From: an uncultured Collinsella sp.
Lineage (GTDB): Bacteria > Actinomycetota > Coriobacteriia > Coriobacteriales > Coriobacteriaceae
DNA length: 17,593 nucleotides
NCBI GenBank assembly: GCA_900545165.1
Contig: UQYA01000036.1
Coordinates: 1-17,593, forward strand
Reading direction: 5' to 3'
The notes below the pieces were generated by a model, which was given only the letters and a program-made list of their open reading frames with translations, was not told where the DNA came from and searched no databases. This document shows positions 13,931-17,593 of this stretch, in pieces. Positions within the stretch are counted from its first letter, which is position 1. Every line of letters starts with the position of its first letter. Made by a program: the position numbers and the translations under genes.

Positions 13931-15097
13931 TTGAGTGAGATTCAGAACTCGTCCATTTTCTCTCTTGACGATGTCAACGAGGAGGAGATGAACAACCTCA
14001 TCGACGGTACGATTACCGACTTTGATGAGGGCGATCTCGTTAACGGCACTGTCGTTAAGATCGAGCATGACGAGGTGCTCGTTGACATCGGATTTAAGTC
14101 CGAGGGCGTTATCCCGGTCCGCGAGCTGTCCATCCGCAAGGACGCTAACCCTGCAGACATCGTTGCACTCGGTGATCCCATCGAGGCTCTGGTTCTCCAG
14201 AAGGAGGACAAGGACGGTCGTCTGGTCCTGTCCAAGAAGCGTGCCGAGTACGAGCGTGCTTGGAACCGCATCGAGGAGAAGTTCAACTCCGGCGAGAACG
14301 TCGAGGGCGAGGTTATCGAGGTTGTCAAGGGCGGCCTGATCCTCGACATCGGCCTGCGTGGCTTCCTGCCCGCTTCCCTCGTCGACCTCCGTCGCGTCAA
14401 GGACCTCACCTCCTACATGGGCACCCGCATCGAGGCTCGCGTCATCGAGATGGACCGCAACCGCAACAACGTTGTCCTCTCCCGTCGCGTCGTGCTCGAG
14501 GAGTCCCGTAAGGCCGAGCGTTCCGAGATCCTGTCCAAGCTCAAGTCTGGCATGCGTCTCCAGGGCACCGTTTCCTCCATCGTCGACTTCGGCGCCTTCG
14601 TCGACCTCGGCGGTATCGACGGCCTCATCCACATCTCCGAGCTCTCCTGGAACCACGTCAACCATCCTTCCGAGGTTGTCAAGGTCGGCCAGGAGGTCGA
14701 GGTCGAGGTTCTCGACGTCGATCTCAACCGCGAGCGCATCTCTCTGGGTCTCAAGCAGACCACCGAGGATCCGTGGCGCGCACTGGTCAAGAAGTACCCC
14801 GTCGGCGCTATCGTCGAGGGCACTGTGACCAAGCTTGTCCCGTTCGGCGCTTTCGTCGACCTGGGCGAGGGCATCGAGGGCCTGGTGCACATCTCCGAGA
14901 TGGCCAACAAGCACGTCGATCAGCCTTCTCAGGTCACCCACGTGGGCGACAAGGTTCAGGTCAAGGTCATGGAGATCGACCTCGACCGTCGTCGTATCTC
15001 TCTGTCCATGAAGTCTGCTGCTGAGACCCTGGGCGTCGAGATCGAGGTTACCCCGCTTCCTTCCGAGAAGAAGGACGAGGAGACCGACGCCGAGTAA
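13931..15097 (+). CDS. rpsA: 30S ribosomal protein S1, four S1 domains
   Basis: This 388-residue protein has four S1 RNA-binding domains at about 35-104, 121-187, 207-275 and 292-362, followed by an acidic tail ending EETDAE. Repeats 3 and 4 carry the strongest signature, DFGAFVDLGGIDGLIHISEL and PFGAFVDLGEGIEGLVHISE. E. coli S1 has six domains, and the four-domain form is usual in Actinobacteria and related lineages. Here S1 would help bind mRNA to the ribosome. The start is TTG at 13931, supported by GAAAGGGG with a 7-nt gap; no ATG is available near the conserved N-terminus. Codon use is strongly biased to C- and T-ending preferred codons, as expected for a highly expressed gene. It has its own terminator 24 nt downstream. 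A bifunctional HMBPP reductase fusion, seen in some relatives, is absent. Confidence 0.95.
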   Translation: MSEIQNSSIFSLDDVNEEEMNNLIDGTITDFDEGDLVNGTVVKIEHDEVLVDIGFKSEGVIPVRELSIRKDANPADIVALGDPIEALVLQKEDKDGRLVLSKKRAEYERAWNRIEEKFNSGENVEGEVIEVVKGGLILDIGLRGFLPASLVDLRRVKDLTSYMGTRIEARVIEMDRNRNNVVLSRRVVLEESRKAERSEILSKLKSGMRLQGTVSSIVDFGAFVDLGGIDGLIHISELSWNHVNHPSEVVKVGQEVEVEVLDVDLNRERISLGLKQTTEDPWRALVKKYPVGAIVEGTVTKLVPFGAFVDLGEGIEGLVHISEMANKHVDQPSQVTHVGDKVQVKVMEIDLDRRRISLSMKSAAETLGVEIEVTPLPSEKKDEETDAE

Positions 15098-15121
15098 ATC
15101 GGTTTGACGATCACTTGTTTT

Positions 15122-15156
15122 AAGGGATCCGTCCGTAATGGACGGGTCCCTTTTTG
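15122..15156 (+). terminator. Rho-independent terminator of rpsA
   Basis: AAGGGATCCGTCC (15122-15134) pairs with GGACGGGTCCCTT (15140-15152), with one G-T pair and a 5-nt loop, followed by TTTGC so that the U-run overlaps the stem end. It lies 24 nt past the rpsA stop. Confidence 0.9.
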
Positions 15157-15209
15157 CATTTGGTGCCGAGATACGCGATGCTGCCCATGCTGTACACAGG
15201 CTATTTGGT

Positions 15210-15258
15210 TGTCGGTGCATGAAAAATGCCGACATCCCGCCTCGGGGAGGAGGCGGGA
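15210..15258. other. Two adjacent hairpins between rpsA and rnpB
   Basis: The first hairpin joins TGTCGG-TG-CAT (15210-15220) to ATGCCGACA (15226-15234) with a GAAAA loop and a 2-nt bulge. The second starts on the very next base: TCCCGCCTC (15235-15243) with GAGGCGGGA (15250-15258) around a 6-nt loop. No ORF or known riboswitch is recognised in the roughly 270-bp gap. The abutting stems could be part of a small RNA or a leftover regulatory structure. There is no U-run after them on the plus strand. Confidence 0.4.
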
Positions 15259-15385
15259 AAACACCGAGTAGACGGAGGGGTGCGGAGCGCGGTCGTGTCT
15301 CGACTGACGACGTTGCCCATCGACAGGACCATTGTAGCGCATGGGCGGTTCTTGGTTTATCGTGTCGAGCGTTTGCGTTGTGCCA

Positions 15386-15412
15386 TTGTCTGCGGCAACG
15401 GTGTGTTACACT
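15386..15412 (+). promoter_or_regulatory. Candidate rnpB promoter
   Basis: TACACT (15407-15412) is a good -10 placed 12 nt before the expected 5' end of the RNase P RNA at 15424. TTGTCT (15386-15391) is the nearest -35 but the spacer is only 15 bp, so the exact -35 is uncertain. Confidence 0.45.
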
Positions 15413-15423
15413 CTTGCACTGCT

Positions 15424-15780
15424 GAGTGGGCCAGACGGTCGCGCGATGTGCTGCTTGCAGCACGCGTGAGGAAAGTCCGGGCTCCAGAGGGCGGGATGCC
15501 GGCTAACGGCCGGGCGGAGTGATCCGACGGAAAGCGCCGCAGAAAAGAAGACTCCCACCTGCGCCGCAAGGCGTAAAGGGAAAAGCTGAAACGGTGGTGT
15601 AAGAGACCACCAGCGTCGTGGCAACACGACGGCTTGGCAAGCCCCATCCGGAGCAAGCGCGAATAGGAACGCTATGGGCCGGCCCGGTCCGCGTTCGGGT
15701 AGCGTGCGTGGAGCTGCATGGTAACGTGCTGACAAGATAAATGACCGTTCACGACAGAACCCGGCTTACAGGCCCACTTG
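15424..15780 (+). ncRNA. rnpB: RNase P RNA, bacterial type A
   Basis: This is the catalytic RNA of RNase P, which trims the 5' leader from tRNA precursors. The conserved core is plain: GAGGAAAGTCCGGGCTCC at 15469-15486 (CR I) and, near the 3' end, ACAGAACCCGGCTTACAG (CR V), which together form the P4 helix. The ends pair as P1: AGTGGGCC (15425-15432) with GGCCCACTT (15771-15779). Between them lies a large helical domain with several clear stems, such as GGTGGT/ACCACC near 15594-15612 and CGTCGTG/CACGACG near 15614-15631. Overall length near 357 nt and the absence of a type B rearrangement support type A. TTTTT at 15784-15788 just past P1 may end the transcript. Exact ends are estimated from the P1 pairing. 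Confidence 0.95.
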
Positions 15781-15795
15781 GCATTTTTGTTACCC

Positions 15796-15825
15796 TGACA
15801 ATCGATATGGTGTTTGCCGTATTAT
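15796..15825 (+). promoter_or_regulatory. Candidate yigZ promoter
   Basis: TGACAA (15796-15801), an 18-bp spacer and TATTAT (15820-15825, five of six consensus bases) would start transcription about 33 nt before yigZ. It lies just past the 3' end of rnpB. Confidence 0.4.
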
Positions 15826-15865
15826 TGAGGCTGTTTGTTGCTTTGCTTGTTGTTGAGGGGCTTTG

Positions 15866-16501
15866 TTGGACAGCTATTTTACTTTGCAATCGAATATTGA
15901 GGCTTCGGGCGAGTTTGTGGACCGCAAGAGCCGGTTTATTGCCCAGCTGGTCCATATTGAGTCCGAGGACGAGGCGAATGCCTTTATCGAGATGGTTCGC
16001 AAGCGTCATTACGACGCTCGACACAATGTTCCCGCGTGGATTTTGGTCGATGGGCGTGAGCGTCAGAGCGATGACGGTGAGCCGAGCCGCACGAGCGGCA
16101 TGCCGACGCTCGAGGTACTGCGCGGCGCAGAGCTCAAAAATGTTTGCTGCGTGGTGACGCGCTATTTTGGCGGCACGTTATTGGGGCCGGGTGGCTTGGT
16201 GCGCGCCTATACCGCGGCGACGCAGGCGGCGGTGGCCGCGGCTCAGGAGGCCGGGCAGATCGTTGAGATGACGAGTGTCGTGCCTGTTGACGTGCATGTG
16301 GCCTATCCGCAGTATGAGCAGGTGCTTCGCTTGGCCCAGGATTCGGGTGCCAAGGTTTCGGATACCGATTACGCGGATACTGTGACACTTCATTTGGTGT
16401 TTAAGGCAGGGGAGCAGGAGCCGTTTTGCGCTAAGATGCGCGAGCTTATGGCGGGGCGCGAGGAGATTGAGGTCGGCGCTCCCGAGTTTGCCGAGTTCTA
16501 A
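15866..16501 (+). CDS. yigZ: YigZ/IMPACT family protein (UPF0029)
   Basis: This 211-residue protein belongs to the YigZ/IMPACT family. Its two-domain fold has an N-terminal UPF0029 domain and a C-terminal DUF1949 domain resembling part of elongation factor G. Diagnostic stretches are KSRFIAQLVHIESEDEA at 21-37, SDDGEPSRTSGMPTLEVL at 68-85, and VVTRYFGGTLLGPGGLVRAY at 96-115. In eukaryotes IMPACT affects Gcn2 signalling. The bacterial role is not settled, though it may touch the ribosome or RNA. Two adjacent TTG codons (15863 and 15866) are possible starts. The second is preferred because GAGGGG then sits 5 nt away rather than 2, and it yields the usual start close to the YFTL motif. It is a single-gene unit with its own terminator. 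Confidence 0.92.
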   Translation: MDSYFTLQSNIEASGEFVDRKSRFIAQLVHIESEDEANAFIEMVRKRHYDARHNVPAWILVDGRERQSDDGEPSRTSGMPTLEVLRGAELKNVCCVVTRYFGGTLLGPGGLVRAYTAATQAAVAAAQEAGQIVEMTSVVPVDVHVAYPQYEQVLRLAQDSGAKVSDTDYADTVTLHLVFKAGEQEPFCAKMRELMAGREEIEVGAPEFAEF

Positions 16502-16504
16502 CGG

Positions 16505-16556
16505 CGACGGCCGGCGTGCTTTTGGATGGATTCCAAGCGCGCCGGCCGTCGTTTTT
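16505..16556 (+). terminator. Rho-independent terminator of yigZ
   Basis: CGACGGCCGGCG (16505-16516) pairs perfectly over 12 bp with CGCCGGCCGTCG (16540-16551) around a 23-nt loop, followed by TTTTT. It begins 4 nt past the yigZ stop. The convergent gene ends at 16570, so it may also block leftward read-through. Confidence 0.88.
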
Positions 16557-16569
16557 CTGTTGCTGCCGT

Positions 16570-17016
16570 TTACTCGGCGAGCTGCTTTAGTACATCACAG
16601 GCGATTTCGACGGCATCGTCGATGCAGCCGGGGCAGCTGCGGAGCGGACCCTTATCCGATCCGATGCCCTTGAGCGTGCCGCAGACGGTCGTCGTGTTCT
16701 TCTCGCCAAATCGCTTGGCAATCTCGCGCGACAGCTTGTAGGTCTGGCCTTTGGTCTTGGGGTTCTCCATGCCGTCGCTCATTACAAAGCCCATGATGGC
16801 AACAGCGCCCGAGATGGCGCCGCAGGTCTCGGTCATGCCACCCATGCCGGCGCCAAAGCCCTCGGTGAGGGTAAAGGCGGTCTGGGGGTCGAGCCCGACA
16901 GCAGGTGCGAGCGTGCAGGCAACGGCCTGTGCGCAGTTAAAGCCGCGGGCGTGGTATTCGGCAGCCTGAGCCTGGCAGGCGGCGGTGTCGAGCTGGGTGG
17001 TATCGATCTGCTTCAT
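16570..17016 (-). CDS. C_GCAxxG_C_C family protein
   Basis: This 148-residue protein carries the family pattern of spaced Cys and Gly: FNCAQAV with Cys28, GFGAGMGGMTETCGAISGA with Cys65, VCGTLKG with Cys112, and SCPGCIDDA with Cys128 and Cys131. The family is thought to be redox- or metal-related because of these invariant Cys, but no reaction is established. There is no signal peptide, so it is probably cytoplasmic. The frame is open to 17124, but ATG 17016-17014 is preferred because AAGGAG lies just upstream and homologues begin shortly before the first helix. It is divergent from metY, which may be a clue to a sulfur or thiol role, but divergence alone is weak evidence. Confidence 0.88.
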   Translation of the reverse strand: MKQIDTTQLDTAACQAQAAEYHARGFNCAQAVACTLAPAVGLDPQTAFTLTEGFGAGMGGMTETCGAISGAVAIMGFVMSDGMENPKTKGQTYKLSREIAKRFGEKNTTTVCGTLKGIGSDKGPLRSCPGCIDDAVEIACDVLKQLAE

Positions 17017-17179
17017 CGTTGTCTCCTTGGTCACGGTGTACCCGCCTATGGTACCCGTGACGGGGCATGTAATCATCGAGAGCTTCATGTATGCCTCATT
17101 TTTATCTATCGAGCAAATGCCCAAGGCTTGAGATAAATACCCCTAATCAATTTGTCCCATAACCTACCTTGGGGATGGG

Positions 17180-17208
17180 TTGAGAGGGGTGCAGGGTAGC
17201 GGTATCGT
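17180..17208 (+). promoter_or_regulatory. Candidate metY promoter
   Basis: TTGAGA (17180-17185), an exact 17-bp spacer and TATCGT (17203-17208) form a good sigma-70-type promoter. Transcription would start near 17215, only about 33 nt before the ATG, leaving no room for a SAM riboswitch in the leader. The rest of the 231-bp divergent region holds no supported gene. Confidence 0.5.
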
Positions 17209-17247
17209 GAACCGAATAAAACTAAAACCCAGGCAAGGGAGCTAGAT

Positions 17248-17593
17248 ATGAGCGAGCAGACCATCGGTACCACATGTGTTCAGGGCGGCTATCACCCGGG
17301 AGATGCCGAGCCGCGCCAGGTGCCCATCTACCAGTCCACCACGTGGAAATACGACACGTCCGAGCACATGGGCAAGCTGTTTGACCTGGAGGAGTCGGGC
17401 TACTTCTACAGCCGTCTGCAGAACCCCACGTGCGATCTGGTTGCCGCCAAGATCTGCGAGATGGAGGGCGGCACCGCTGCGATGCTCACGAGCTCGGGCA
17501 TGGCTGCGAACTTCCTCGCGATCTTTAACGTGGCCGGTGCCGGCGATCATGTGGTCGCGAGCTCTGCCATTTACGGCGGTACGTATAACCTGC
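17248..17593 (+). CDS. metY: O-acetylhomoserine sulfhydrylase (O-acetylhomoserine aminocarboxypropyltransferase), 3' end cut off
   Basis: Only the first 115 codons lie in the window; full enzymes are about 425-430 residues. The visible part matches the Cys/Met metabolism PLP-dependent family: TTCVQGGYHPG near 8-18, PIYQSTTW at 26-33, YSRLQNPTCDLVAAKICEME at 54-73, and SSGMAANFLAI at 82-92, which includes the PLP phosphate-binding region, then IYGGTY at 108-113. The two-residue difference from cystathionine gamma-synthase-type sequences around YSRLQNPT and the longer AIYGGTY segment favour the MetY branch, which makes homocysteine from O-acetylhomoserine and sulfide. ATG 17248 follows AAGGGAG. 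The PLP lysine is beyond the edge. A related cystathionine gamma-lyase-type function cannot be fully excluded from the N-terminus alone. Confidence 0.88.
   Translation, partial: MSEQTIGTTCVQGGYHPGDAEPRQVPIYQSTTWKYDTSEHMGKLFDLEESGYFYSRLQNPTCDLVAAKICEMEGGTAAMLTSSGMAANFLAIFNVAGAGDHVVASSAIYGGTYNL

Noticed and set aside
13892..15463. 523-codon minus-strand frame across rpsA
   Set aside because: Leu/Asp/Val-rich antisense shadow of a highly biased ribosomal gene. It also runs into the RNase P RNA.
17130..17247. Possible SAM or other riboswitch before metY
   Set aside because: A good promoter (TTGAGA-17-TATCGT) lies about 40 nt before the ATG, leaving too short a leader. No SAM riboswitch core was recognised.

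Overview
The window is a stretch of high-GC, densely coding bacterial chromosome. Gene content suggests an actinobacterium of class Coriobacteriia, most likely Collinsella or a close relative: a four-domain ribosomal protein S1 with a TTG start, a PolA without proofreading motifs, an M18 aminopeptidase, a C_GCAxxG_C_C protein, and strong GAAAGG-type ribosome binding sites. The genus is inferred from overall resemblance, since no search could be run. I see no phage, IS element, CRISPR array or tRNA. The window is a core chromosome segment cut inside yaaA on the left and metY on the right.

Layout. 1-2105 holds two leftward genes: yaaA (peroxide stress, 3' end cut off) and an M18 aminopeptidase, separated by a 69-nt imperfect hairpin. 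polA runs right from 2272 to 5022. Between polA and a convergent Cof-type HAD phosphatase (5300-6127) lies a 130-bp element with 33-bp perfect inverted arms and a nested hairpin. 6128-6682 is a long regulatory region leading to argG. It carries a 24-codon leader ORF with an excellent ribosome binding site and six Arg codons in its last ten, three of them directly before the stop. argG (6683-7909) is followed by a strong GC hairpin, an unrecognised 56-aa ORF with a good ribosome binding site (8143-8313), and argH (8432-9862).

ndk (10246-10650) and rpiB (leftward, 10802-11269) converge on two strong hairpin terminators. A UPF0597/CyuA-type cysteine desulfidase (11541-12860) then converges with a second HAD hydrolase (12857-13615, leftward), their stop codons overlapping in the tetranucleotide TTAA. 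rpsA (13931-15097) has its own terminator, followed by a double-hairpin region and a type A RNase P RNA (15424-15780). yigZ (15866-16501), a leftward C_GCAxxG_C_C protein (16570-17016) and the start of metY (17248 onward) close the window.

Functional links. argG and argH encode the last two steps of arginine synthesis. The Arg-rich leader suggests that argG is controlled by translation of a leader peptide, and this is the most interesting candidate here. The cysteine desulfidase and metY handle sulfur amino acids. The rest are housekeeping genes (polA, ndk, rpiB, rpsA, rnpB), mostly single-gene units with their own promoter-like sequences and terminators.
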